Assembly: GCA_907163345.1 (NCBI GenBank)
Contig: CAJQUN010000055.1
Coordinates: 2,046,001-2,110,000, forward strand
Direction of reading: 5' to 3'
DNA from: Haberlea rhodopensis
Taxonomy: Eukaryota > Streptophyta > Magnoliopsida > Lamiales > Gesneriaceae
Length of the DNA: 64,000 bases
This document shows positions 12,570-23,581 of this stretch, piece after piece (positions within the stretch are counted from its first letter, which is position 1; the number at the start of each line of letters is the position of its first letter). A program made the translations under genes and the position numbers. The notes beneath the pieces are model-generated. The model was not told the origin of the DNA, searched no databases, and worked only from the letters and a program-made list of their open reading frames with translations.

Positions 12570-12846
12570 TCATTATAATAGCAATGAATAATAAAACTTA
12601 GCCACTTATTATATAATAGTTATTATAATTATAATTCTAATGCTAAACTTCGAATACTAGTCAGTAGTCACCCTATAATTTTCAGCAGCCGCACGACATG
12701 CAAGCTTCTGGCAAACCTCAAGCTCCTTTATTTAAACCCTACACTTAATTACACCAATCCAAACTCCCAACTTTGTCATAATGCAGAAATCTTTATTAGC
12801 TGTCTCACAACATGAAGTCGGATCAGAATTGTTTCAAGGGTTGAAC

Positions 12847-13906
12847 ATGGACGTTTTGTAGATATCATGTCAAGACTTGATGGGTGCACCCTCGCATCCA
12901 TTGCATCCACTTGTACGGACCTCCGGGAAGCAGCCGGAGACGAAGGATTGTGGAAAAAGTTATGTCACGAGATCTGGCCCTCGTCGTCAACCGTGAAAAC
13001 AGCATGTTTTAAGTGTTTGTATACCGATGCTTTTCCGTTGATTTTGTACGAGGTAGGAAGAGGGGAAGTAATACTACAAGAACGGATGAACTCGGAATGC
13101 ACACCAGTGGATTCGTCTTTATGCTCATGTCCTAGTGATTTCACTTCACTAGTCGACATATATTACAAGGGCTATTGCATTTTCTCAATTCGTCTTTATC
13201 CCGTGAGAGTCTTGACCGGTTTCTGCGCCATCCCTTTTCACTAGCCTTGCTGGGTATTGGATGTTCTGAAACAGCTGATCATGCTTTTGATCAAGATTTC
13301 GGTGTCATGGATGATGATAACGCGAACTCGTTATTGGCCGCTTTCACCAGATACGATAAAAGAGGAGGCCTATCCTATAATGTCGAGCAAAATATCCGGT
13401 TAAGCTGGATTTTGCGGAACTCGAGAACAGGTAGGGCCGTAAATATATCGAGCTGGAGCTGGAAACCTCGATCCATCTGCAGGAGTACCCCTTTCGTTGA
13501 GGAAGACTACTCTATTAGTTTCGGTTGCATCATACCCGCGGAGGACAGTTCCATACCGCACAAGTTTACCGAATTCGAGATAATGGTAAAATGTAAACTG
13601 CTGATAGAACAAGGATACATAATATGGAAGGAAATTAGCTTAGTGATAAAGGACATTGGAGGATCAAATCTGAATGGCCAGCAAAGTATGAGAGTGTTGA
13701 ATCGAGCTCTCCTTTGTTCCCGCAGCATTAATCATGGCAATGTGGATAAGGAGTATCAGCAATTTCAGAACCAGAAAGTAAAACATAGATTAGCGAGAGG
13801 AAAGGATATCCAATTTACTGTCTGCGACGGTTGCCATTGCATCACTTCTTGGCATTTGCTATGCTTGTGGTACACTATTGTAGCGTATTATAAAGTTTGT
13901 TGCTAA
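12847..13906 (+). pseudogene. F-box protein gene, frame-disrupted (At2g27310/At2g36090-like)
   Basis: The translation from 12867 resembles a plant F-box protein: a leucine-rich F-box (SRLDGCTLASIASTCTDLR), the WKKLCHEIWPS end of the box, then an FPLILYEV stretch and a DFTSLVDIYYKG stretch typical of this subfamily. The downstream half (from about 13190) continues the same family in a different frame, with IRLSWILRNSRTGRAVNISS and a hydrophobic C-terminus ending at 13906. Such proteins link substrates to SCF ubiquitin ligases. There are two breaks. The natural-looking start ATG at 12847 runs into TAG at 12859-12861, two codons before the F-box frame, next to a TTTT run. A second frame change lies around 13170-13200. 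The gene is single-exon and probably dead, though homopolymer sequencing error could explain the first break. Confidence 0.75.
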
Positions 13907-14183
13907 CAGAGCTATGCTAACATCGGTGAGAAGTAGAAATGAATTTATGACAAGTTTGTAATCGATACCCAGAAATCCATTTGCATAAGAAATTACCGCC
14001 GAGTCTTTGAATCATAAAAGGGAAAAAAATCGCCGAAGTCCAGAAATAAGGCATTATTATAACACATAATCTATCAAATTTCTGTAATAGGAGCTAAGCT
14101 CGGTAACCAATGACACCAATCACTAATCAGCCTTAATTCAAAAAGCCAAAGAAAAAAGAGAATTAGTCCCACAAAACTTGCTC
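13907..14183. other. Short intergenic gap between two convergent pseudogenes
   Basis: This gap separates the 3' ends of the F-box gene (+) and the helicase gene (-). Nothing coding is visible, and no poly(A) or poly(T) tract typical of a retrocopy was seen. Confidence 0.5.
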
Positions 14184-17100
14184 TTAGACAACAGAATATC
14201 GGCCTGTGCTGAGCTGGAAGCGATAATGCATGAAAAGTGATATCCTCCAAGGCACGCTTGAGTTCAGCTTTTGCCCTCTTGACTGATTGCTCAGTAGGGC
14301 CTTCTATGAAGAAGTAGAGTTTTCTTTCCCCTGGTCCTGCAACCTTGCCTGGTGGAAAAAATTGCCCTCTGGCGGTGATAGCAGCCCCAGTCCATTCAGA
14401 TATTGGGCCCAGAGTTTCCTTGTGTGTCACCTTCCATCGAGCATTTTGAGGAAAATCATTTATCTCCAACTCAGCTTCATAATGTTCATGTACGGCATCA
14501 CCCTGAATCCTTGCCAGGTTATGCTGTAAATTCATGGCAGCTGCCAGAGCAGCTGCTCTAGCTGCTCCATCATTGCTGCTGAAAGGCAGTCCAGTCCCCT
14601 GGACCACTGTTCATACACCAGGAATAGTCAAATCAAGAACACCAGACAAAGAAAAAGGCAATCCGCCATTTGAAATGAGCTGAGCCGCTGAGAAGGTGTT
14701 GGGCGTGAAGCGGCACTAGCTTTGTTAGCAGCGGCAGTAGCAGCCTGGGCAAAGGACAACTTGGTGAGAAATGTCGCCACCTGCTTTTCTTATCCCTTCA
14801 TCTTCGTCCTCTGAATCCGATTTATCTTCCACAAATCCATATTCTTTTGCCTGTGCTTTCTTCGCAGCTTTTCTCACTTCATCCTCCTCTTCGTTGAATT
14901 TAAAACCGCTACCACCATAACCAGTTTCATGGGCTCGCTCAAGCCCCTGATTAACCTTTGCCATGAACCCAGTAGCAAGCGCCTTAAGATCATCAGGAAC
15001 ACTCTGTTCAGATAATTCTAGGGCTTTTACAAGATCTGGCGCACATCTTGCATCTTCCTCAGACACAAACGTGATAGCACAGCCTCTTCTACCAGCTCGG
15101 CCTGTTTTACCAACACGATGAACATAGTCTTCGTAATGATTAGGAACATCAAAGTTAATGACTAGTTCAAGCTCCTTCATGTCTAAACCTCTAGCAGCAA
15201 TACTTGTAGCAATCAATAAATTGCACACATTACTTTAAAATCAGTAATAGTGGATTCACGATCTGTTTGATCCTTTGCTCGGTGAAGTGAGAGGCATGGA
15301 TACCCAGATCTAATCATATGCTTGAACAAAGAATCACACTTCCCTTGTGTATGGACAAATATTAATATCTTTCCCTTCTCGGACCATTCTCCAAGTATTT
15401 CTAGCAGTCTAAGGAACCTTTCACTTTCAGGTCTCACCTCAACGAGTTGGGTTATATCCTTGTTCACAACACTTCTCCCACCTACCTGTATTTCAACAGG
15501 TTTATTCAACAGTTTGCGAGCCAAAATTTCAACTTGGCGTGGGAAAGTGGCAGAAAAGAGCACAGTTTGACGATCCGGTCGTGTATTTTGGACAATTCTA
15601 GTAATTTGAGGTTCAAAGCCCATATCAAACATACGATCGGCTTCATCCATGACCAAGTAAGTGACACGTCCCAAATTTGTAATCTTACAGCCACTGGTGC
15701 ATAAAATGTCAATCATTCTACCCGGAGTACAAACAACAATCTCAGCGCCTCCTTTCAAGTCACTAATTTGTTGGGCTACCCCAGAACCTCCATACACAGG
15801 CACGCAGCTGAGAGTCATTACCTTTGCAAACTTCTTGATATCACCGTGGATTTGTTGTACAAGCTCTCTTGTGGGAGCCATAATAAGCCCAATTGGCCCA
15901 TCTCCAGGCATCAATGGAGATTGGTCCTTAATATGTCTCAACATGGGCAGAACAAATGCAAGCGTTTTGCCAGAGCCTGTTTTAGCAACACCAATGCAGT
16001 CTCGACCACTCATAATGATAGGTAAGGCCTGATCTTGAATAGACATTGGCTTTTCATAATTCAGTTTCTTAATGGTATCCAGTACCTTAGTCGATAACCC
16101 TGTCTGATGCCATGTCTTGACTGGTTTTGGGACATCCTTTCCATGTATCCTCAGTTCCAGTTCTTTCCTATATGCTGCGACCTCTTCGGATGTCATCCTA
16201 TTAATTTCCTTCACTTCAATATAAAAATTCTTCCGAAAGGGAAGATAATCAATTTTTGAATGGTCAACTATAGAAAGCTTCTCAACTTTAGTTTTCTTCA
16301 CCCGTTTCATGAATTATTCATCATCTTCATCCTCTGGAGGATCTTCATCATATTTGAGATCTCCATAATCTGAATCTGAATCTTCTCCAGGAATTATTCT
16401 GCCTTTACCTTTTTTAGACTGAACAAAGTTTTGTCTTCCAGTTGTTTGAGCTACAACAGGACCCAAGTTGTTGGAAGACTCCACAGCATTGTGTAGCCTC
16501 TCAACTTCCGGCAACACCATAGAATTCATAAAAGCATCTAATGGATCAATTTCATCATTTTCAGCAGCATGGCCATTATCACTCATCAATGCAGGTACTG
16601 CCACATTCTCATTATCAATGGACTTACCATTTGAATCCTCAAAAAAATGCTTGACAGTTTCATCTTCATCCATTGCTGATTTTTCCTCAGGGTCTGCTTC
16701 TTCGTCATCAGATTCCCATTCAAGGGTCCACATTTTTCCAGACAAGGGTTCATCTGTATTGACTGACCCTCCAAGTTCTTGTACCTCGGATCCACGTTTC
16801 TTCTTAATTCCTGCCATTCTTGTACTCTTCTTCTCCGTTTCTCCATCTCCTCATCCAGTCTCTTCTGTTCTTCAGCAAGATCTTCTACCCGGGAGTTTCC
16901 TTTACTAATCACTGACTCGTCATAGCCTTCTTTCCGTTGGCCATTGTCTTGACTATCATTCCTATACCTGTTCTGCTTGTTAATCCAAGATTTCTCTTTT
17001 TATAACCCTCCTCTTTCGTGCGCAGTTTTACATGGTCTCTATCATCATCACTACTGCTGTCTAACCTAGATTCGGAGTTTTTATCCTTTTCATTGTATTT

Positions 17101-17478
17101 CTCCCTCTCCCTTTTCCTCTCCATCCCCCTTCTCTCCATTTCCCTCTCACTTTCTCTTCCCCTCTCTCGCACCCTATCCATGTCCCTTACTTTCTCCCTC
17201 TCTATGTCTAGATCCAACTCTTCGGAATCCTTTTCTCTGCCTTTGAACTTTCCTCGAGCTCTTTCACCATCACGACTCCTTCTCTTCGTTATCTCATGGT
17301 CCTGCTCCCGGCGCCTAGCCTTGTGCATTTCTCTGTTGCTGTACTTATTTAAATCACACAATTCTTTCTCATGCCGGTCTTTCTCAGAGTTGCGATCTTC
17401 CCTATAGCGGTAAATTTTCTTCGTTTATTCCTTTTCAGAAGCATCCCTCCTGGATTTACGTTGTTTCGGCTCTTCCAT
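14184..17478 (-). pseudogene. RH42: Prp5/RH42-type DEAD-box RNA helicase, nearly full length but heavily disrupted
   Basis: The copy runs from ATG at 17476-17478 to a GRYSVV-stop end at 14184-14186. The order is an Arg/Glu/Asp-rich N-terminus, an acidic linker, and then the helicase core. The core shows GVAKTGSGKT (motif I), PTRELVQQ (Ia), VMDEADRMFDMGFEPQ (DEAD), SATFPRQ (III) and HRVGKTGRAGR (VI, where RTG is usual). The C-terminal domain is the one specific to this family. The family acts in pre-spliceosome assembly as Prp5 in yeast and RH42 in Arabidopsis. The frame is broken repeatedly: frame changes near 16915, 16805, 15235, 14750 and 14215, and in-frame stops near 17425, 16316 and 14610. 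A 5'-UTR intron (17547-17748, GT-AG) still appears to be present, so this is not a simple processed copy. The expected length (about 1100 residues) is preserved. Confidence 0.85.
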
Positions 17479-17546
17479 TGGATCGATCCTCACACAACTG
17501 GTCAATCCCTAACTTCAAATTCAAGTCTACAACGTAAAAATGGATC

Positions 17547-17748
17547 CTGTAAAACATTCACTCAACACAAACAAAAAAATTCGACTTTAGACGACACAAA
17601 AACAACGAATTGACTACTCAATTAATCATAAAGCGTCTGTTTGAGTGTGTGTGTGTGTCTCATCAATCATCATCATGCATTATTAAGACCAAAACATGGT
17701 GTTTCTCCAGACAATATACTAAAAAATCGCCGTAGAAGGGGCCCGTAC
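17547..17748 (-). other. 5'-UTR intron of the RH42-type locus
   Basis: On the minus strand, AAATCAG|GTACGGG at 17749/17748 makes a good donor and TTTTACAG|GATCC at 17547/17546 a good T-rich acceptor. It lies just upstream of the helicase ATG. The interior contains a (GT)n run near 17646-17660 on the plus strand. The upstream UTR exon starts at 17749; its outer end is not defined. Confidence 0.6.
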
Positions 17749-17869
17749 CTGATTTAACATTCTTCATGGAGAAAATTTGACACCCTAGAATCGTTCGTTG
17801 GAGAGAGATGGCTCGTTCTTCTGCCGTTTGCTTTATATTTTTCACAAATATATGCAAGATTTGAAGTCC

Positions 17870-18960
17870 AAAGATCGAAAGAAGTACTTAAGACGAGGTT
17901 AACCTTATGATTAAATGCTTAATTATTGTTTTTTTTAAAATACATCATTCGATCAAATTTATTAGGAGTAAATGTTTAATTGTTGTTGTTTTTACAAACA
18001 CATCGTTCGATCTGAGTCCTGTTTATATATCAACTCAATATTAAAACATAATATTTTTTAAATAAAAAATGAATAAACTAAAATACCAATTATTTTAAAC
18101 TAATCACATTGAATTGATCCAAACTCTTGCCTTGATTCTTCGAACACTTGTATCAAACTCGGAATTATCTTTTTACAAATTAAAAACAAAAATTATTTGG
18201 TATCAATTCCAAAATTTTAATCACATGAATTGAAGTTACTATGTATTTTTTTCGTTCAACAGCGTCCAGGTTTGATCTAATACTGATGTTTCTCTCTTAA
18301 GGTAAAAACTCAAAAATACGAACCAAAATCCATAAATAAGAGTTTTACCACTCAAATGTAATCATCAACAACCCATAAAAATAGCCACACTAAATCAAAA
18401 AATCGTCCCAACAAAGGCAACTCAATAGTTTGTATGACAGGCACCTATTTAACCTGAGGCTTAATAGAGAGTAATATGAGAAGCTCACTAGTTGAAACAT
18501 CAAAAGCTAAGTGCTATATGGACAACCTGCGTTGTACGCGGATCCATATTTCGGAAATTGCTCGTACTTATTAATAGCGCGCTTGGCTACACCTCAAAAG
18601 GCGAAAAATCCATGGCCCGATTGATCGATTCAATTTTTAAAAAGAAACCTATGACCAAATAGGCACAAGAATCTTAACCCAAAGTTCTCTTTCTTATTTG
18701 GGAAAATATTAGGCCGGAATCAATAGCAAATCTTTTTTTCGAAATGGTCCACAAAAAAAATATTAAGTCCATTAGATGCTGAAAAAACTAAAAGAGACAT
18801 TAGTTTTGAGATAGAAATAGATGAACATCAACCAAAATTCAAAATCAAAACGCTCACTTCCACAGTGAAAATTCCTTTCATCTCCACAAATCCTTTTCCG
18901 ATCTGCAGTAAAATACGTTTCAAAGTTGATCGATTAATTAAATTTTAAGAAACAAGAAGA
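17870..18960. other. AT-rich intergenic region
   Basis: I see no gene or clear element ends here. The sequence is of low coding potential, with many short A and T runs. Confidence 0.4.
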
Positions 18961-20046
18961 ATGGCTCGAAAATCTAATATGAATAAACACTCAAAAAATG
19001 CTGCGAATCTGAATACACCGTCAAAATCTGGTATGCTTTTATCTTATTTGGACTAGGGTTTGTCGATAGATGTAAAGTTTTGCACTATATACATTAAGTT
19101 CTGAGCGGGGCACGTTATTTTGTTATAAGACGTTGGTGGTGGATCTACTAACAAACATTTGAAAAAGCATTATTTTACAAATTCGGTGCATGTGCCAAGC
19201 GTGCACCATTGTACACGAAAATATGGAACACGTATAAACATGCATCGATTATCCATTGTTATGATGTGTACAACGGTGCACCGAGTCCTACAAAGTTGCA
19301 GGCTCGGTATGTGCACCAACTCGATCACCGACTTTATGGGGAAAAAACGTGCACCGCTATGAAATCAATGTGTGTAGTGGACTTGACCGGTGCACGTGTG
19401 TATCCCGCGCACGATTGACAAACTTTTGAAACTCTGGGTGCACATACGCATTCAATGAGTACGGTGCACGTAAGTAAAAACGTTTCTTATTCAATTAGAA
19501 GGTAGGGGTGCACGTATAAAACGTGCATCGATGGTTGATTCTTGTGATATGTACGACAATGCATGTTCAGTAGTACACTGCAGCATAATATGGTGCACGC
19601 TAGGTAAGTGCACCGAGTGAATATTATGTAAGCAGGTGCACGAGGTGATACTACAACATCTTATGCATTCATTGCACGCTGGTTGTTTCTTGTAATGTGA
19701 ATAATGGTGCACCTTTGGAACGTGCACCCTATGTGAAAAATATTGCTTTTGCAATTTTCATTGTTAGATTCACCATCCCCATCAATGTCTTCTACCAAAA
19801 TAACAGCAAAATGGCGGAAACAATCATCGTATAGGGCAAATTTGCAAACCGTCATCAAAGATTTAAAAACACTAAACATCCGTCAAGAACATATCGAAGT
19901 GCTACAGAGGACACCATTCTGGGAACCGGTGAACAGCATTCATACAACATGGTTGTTCTTGAGCATTGCAAGAAGCATGATCAATTATAAACAACATAAT
20001 AGAGGATGTGCGCTTAATTTTTGGTATAAGAGATGGTTATCAAAAT
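18961..20046 (+). CDS. Possible two-exon transposon-type ORF, truncated (unrecognised; perhaps a MULE-associated protein)
   Basis: An ATG at 18961 opens a 70-base exon ending TCTG|GTATGC (18961-19030). A second exon could start after the TTGTTAG acceptor at 19768, in the matching phase. Together they encode a Lys/Ser/Asn-rich N-terminus, then a segment reading LQTVIKDLKTLNIRQEHIEVLQRTPFW. The 'RQ..VLQRTPFW' wording recalls N-terminal parts of Ulp1-protease-type ORFs carried by plant Mutator-like elements, but I cannot confirm it. The putative intron (19031-19767) is filled by a GTGCAC-rich foldback island. The frame runs into a hairpin at 20001-20120 beyond which the sequence belongs to another gene, so the ORF is truncated. 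Treat this as a hypothetical gene fragment. Confidence 0.35.
19160..19755. repeat. GTGCAC-rich island with inverted ends (foldback-like)
   Basis: Over about 600 bp the palindrome GTGCAC or close variants (GTGCAT, TGCACC) occur roughly 15-20 times. Inside, three diverged direct modules start near 19240, 19523 and 19672, each running from TGCATCGAT or TGCACGCTG to an 'aatggtgca' or 'aacggtgca' block. The two ends are inverted relative to each other: 19165-19225 and the reverse complement of about 19690-19755 share 'aaaagca...gtgcatgtgcca...ggtgcacc' type wording over about 60 bp. This suggests a foldback or MITE-like insertion. No target duplication was found. Confidence 0.6.
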
Positions 20047-20120
20047 CTTTCACAAATATAGTTGCATATCTATATTTTGATAACCATCTCTTATACCAAA
20101 ATTAAGCGCAAATCCCCTCT
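20001..20120. repeat. Near-perfect ~46-bp inverted repeat (hairpin)
   Basis: The left arm (20001-20046) and right arm (20072-20120) are almost exact reverse complements, built around 'gcttaatttttggtataaga' and its complement, with a loop of about 25 bases. The core of about 37 bases differs by a single T. The right arm abuts the BASS exon remnant starting near 20125. The arms could form a long RNA hairpin if transcribed, or mark an inverted duplication made at a rearrangement junction. Confidence 0.85.
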
Positions 20121-20440
20121 CGCATTCTAGCATGATGCATCATTTTTTCCTGGTTACTGGATTCCGAAATTAACATTTGGTGAATCAACTTCTAGAACTA
20201 TTTCAATAGAATGGGATGCAGGTATATTTTTTACAATGTCAGATTCAAAAGAAAAATAGGCACTTGTAATTAACAAGTCTCATTTCTTTAAAATCCAAGA
20301 GTGTCGGTTGATACCACTGTGTTGAACATATGGCATATCTTGTGTTTGAGGGGTTTGAGATATCTATGAAAAATTAATTTTGATGGCTATGTAAGCTGCC
20401 TCATTATGTTATTTGATTCGCATGGATAGGAAGTAGAGAT

Positions 20441-20898
20441 TGTTGTATAAAATTTATGAGTGTGTATCTTAGGAAAGTAGTAAGCAAAAACAACAAATGG
20501 CTTTGTATTAGAAATGTCGAGGCGAGATTTGTAATCTCTGTCCTTAAGACAATATTGCCCCGCTACGGTGCTAACGGTTTACTTTGGCAATTTGTCTCCC
20601 AAGATACAACGACTATGATTTGTGATAGGAGCACTCCAAATCACAAATCATTTAAACCACAAAGGTCTAAAAACGCTCAACCATAACAATGATGAAGACT
20701 CACAAAATTACTCAAATTTTGATCTTCAAAATATGATGTGAATTTCCAAAATTCCATGTCTAATTCATTCAAGGGTTGTTTCTTCTATAGTATACCAAGT
20801 TGTGTAACCAAAAGACACCATTTGGAAGCATCCAATCATGAAAAATTGCACCCCAACATGAATGGACACACCATTTAATTCAATTCAAATTTCAAACA
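20441..20898 (-). repeat. 3' LTR of the gag-only Copia
   Basis: This 458-bp LTR is the left copy. On the minus strand it directly follows the purine tract. It matches the right LTR with few substitutions. Confidence 0.88.
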
Positions 20899-21769
20899 AT
20901 CCCCCACATGAATTAAATTAATGCATGTATGTAATTGAGCACTTTTAACGAACTATTATGGCATCTGGATAGATAGCTTGCGGCTTTGAATCTTCCGTAG
21001 TAGTATTCAATCGGATTTACTTGACTTAATAGTGAACTTATAGTCTTGAACTATTTAGTCGTTGGTGTAAACCAAGACAATCGAACCCACACCATAATAA
21101 TTCTAACCTTCGTATTGGTTTCTTACGGTTGTGTCCATTCCGGCCATGGACCACGCTTGGTTTCATAATGCTTTTCATCTTTGAAGCGGCCACACTTCGC
21201 ACTTACGTAGGTGATCTCCTAGAAGAGTATCACGCTATACTCCAACATATTCTTATATGTCTTAGGAATCAATAAAGGCATTTTGCCTATCCTCGTACCC
21301 CTTTTGCAGGCTACACCCCTTATCATAGGAATGGGTTGGAGTTTGATCTCCAAGGTGTTTATACAATCTCATAATTTAGTTGTCCCTTTTGAACCTAGAT
21401 CTTGGGATCTCCAGTCAACAAGGTTGGGTATCCACTATGAGATTTTGATTATAGGGTTTTAACCCCATTCCCCTTGATAAACGTCCACATGATCTCTCGG
21501 TTAACCAATGTATATGAGGATCCGCGGTTTCACATAATCACTCATGATTATGCCACTAGAGATCATTTTATCATATAGCATTATCGCAACACATTTTAGT
21601 TGCATGCACATGATTTTTCTCTAACAACTTATAAAGCAACTCGACCGAAGAAGCTTTATATGTTTTCCATAGAGAATTTTCCACAATAAAATATCTTCAG
21701 TTTTGGTAATCACATTACATCTTTTGCATCATTTTATCCTTTTAGGATATTTCCATCATCGAATTTTAA

Positions 21770-22720
21770 GCGTTCTTAAAGCGTTATTCGAGACCAAAGA
21801 AATACTCAATTTTAATTCACAATTCATATTTAAGCGCATAGATTCTTAAAAATTACAAAGATCAAGATTCTATTTCTTGTAAACTTGAATTTTAAGAGCA
21901 AAGCTTAAAATTTGAAACTCGAATTAATCCTTGAGATTTCATTCTTCAAGTGTCTTGGAAACTTCATTCCAAACATTATTCTTGATGCACACATGTCAAA
22001 ATGTTTCGTCAACATTTTTCATTTGTTACTTGATGATTTCTAAATTGCTTCTCCAATGAGCATATCATCAATACACAAGCATACCTATGCTTTAGGTGTG
22101 TACACATTTGTCACACTCGTTAATCTATTTGGCAACATGATTTTCAAACTCTTCATGTCTTTTATTTGGTTTTTGTTATGACTTTACTTTGGCCTTCATT
22201 TGTAGTTTAGCCAAGTACCCCCACATTTCAAATATTGTAGGAAACTCTATTTTCCTTCAATCACAAGGTTTTCGTCCTTGCCTAAATGTGGTAAGTGATT
22301 GAATCCTAGAATTGCAACCCCCACAACTTCGGGCAGTAACGAAGTGCACTGGCATTCAAACTTCCGTGTTTCAAGTTCTAAGCGTTATAGTCTTACAAAT
22401 CCAAATTCAAGTTTTTATTTCTTGAAAATTTCGGATTTAAGCGTACTTGCTTACAAAAGTTGAAACTTGGATAATATTCTCAAACTCGGTTCACATTTTG
22501 CTCTTTAAGCGCACTAACTTAGAAAACTTGAATTCAAGCATGTTATAAGCGTACTAGCTTAGAAATTCAAAATGAACCAATTTGAGATATTACAACGCCT
22601 AATCAAAATTTGTGGCTTCGATTTATCACTTGTGTTTTAAATGTACAAAGCTTAGAAACTCGAATTCAAGATTTTATAGTCTTGCAGATTCAAGCTTAAG
22701 CGTCAACTTCTTAGACAACA
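21770..22720 (-). repeat. Degenerate 'TAAGCG...CTTA' repeat array inside the gag-only Copia
   Basis: A motif of the kind 'ttTAAGCGtactagCTTAgaaa..ttgaattcaag' recurs about eight times between 21770 and 22720 on the plus strand (for example near 21827, 22378, 22437, 22507, 22547 and 22695). Spacing is irregular and sequence diverged. It occupies the space where pol would be. I see no ORF through it. Confidence 0.55.
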
Positions 22721-23002
22721 CAAGTATAATCTACTCACAATTTCCCATAGCAAAACTCATTTGCTAAATTTTATTGCAATCCCATTCTTGAAGTGTTTAA
22801 ACACCTCACTGGCCTCGTTTTTGCTTCATAGCAAAAAAGTCACAACAATATCATGTGCAAATATTGATAAAGTAACAAATTACTTTTCTCACATCTCCAG
22901 TTTGCACAATCTTTCCATCACAAACATCATTGTGAGTAACCTTTCGAAAATTTTGTTGTCCTCTTCGATTCTCAAGCGAATCACAAGGTCTTCAAGATTC
23001 AT

Positions 23003-23557
23003 CTATTTTCGCTTATGCTTGAGATAATTCTTGACGTCCTTCCATGACGGAGGCAACTTTTCAATCATGGCGGCCACTTGGAATGAGTCACTTAGAATCA
23101 TTCCCTCCGCATGAATTTCGTGCATGATTACTTGCAAATCTTGCACTTGTGCTATCACAGGCTTTGTATCAACCATTTTGAAATCCAGGAATCGCCCAAC
23201 GATGAATTTCTTCATGCCGGCATCCTCGGATCTATACTTTTTCTCCAAGGATTGCCAGAATTCCTTGGCCGTCTTCACTAGACAATACACATTGTATAAT
23301 GTGTTGTCCAGTCCATTTAGAATATAATTCTTGCACATGAAATCGCTTTGATTCCACGCATCAACCGCAACTCTCTTTTGGTTGTCGGTTTCACTCTCCA
23401 TAATAGTAGGAGCATCTTCATTGAGGAATCTTGTCAACCCCAAGGTTGTCAAATAAAACAACATCTTTTGTTGCCATCGCTTGAAATCGTCCCCATTGAA
23501 CTTTTCAGGCATTTCACCATGATGAACTGGAGTCGTTGTTGCACTCGACGAAGCCAT
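23003..23557 (-). pseudogene. Copia gag (UBN2-type), interrupted by a stop
   Basis: The ATG at 23555-23557 follows the 5' LTR by about 25 bases. It encodes the typical start of a large plant Copia gag family: EKFNGDDFKRWQQKMLFYL, then a WNQSDFMCKNYILNGLDN stretch and PPSWKDVKNYLKHKRK. A TAG follows, where related proteins continue. In-frame sequence after the stop still reads MNLEDLVIRLRIEEDN, so the stop is a nonsense change within gag rather than the natural end. Gag packages the element RNA; this copy lacks the zinc knuckle and all of pol. Confidence 0.8.
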
Positions 23558-23581
23558 TTGTTGCTAATATTGTCTTAAGAT

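Noticed and set aside
15322..16032. Several plus-strand open frames across the helicase core
   Set aside because: They are shadows of the conserved DEAD-box coding sequence on the minus strand.
17018..17407. Ser/Leu-rich plus-strand open frame
   Set aside because: It is the complement of the Arg/Glu-rich N-terminus of the helicase on the minus strand.
14184..17478. Processed (retro)pseudogene origin for the helicase
   Set aside because: A GT-AG 5'-UTR intron appears to be retained and no poly(A) tract is seen at the 3' end.
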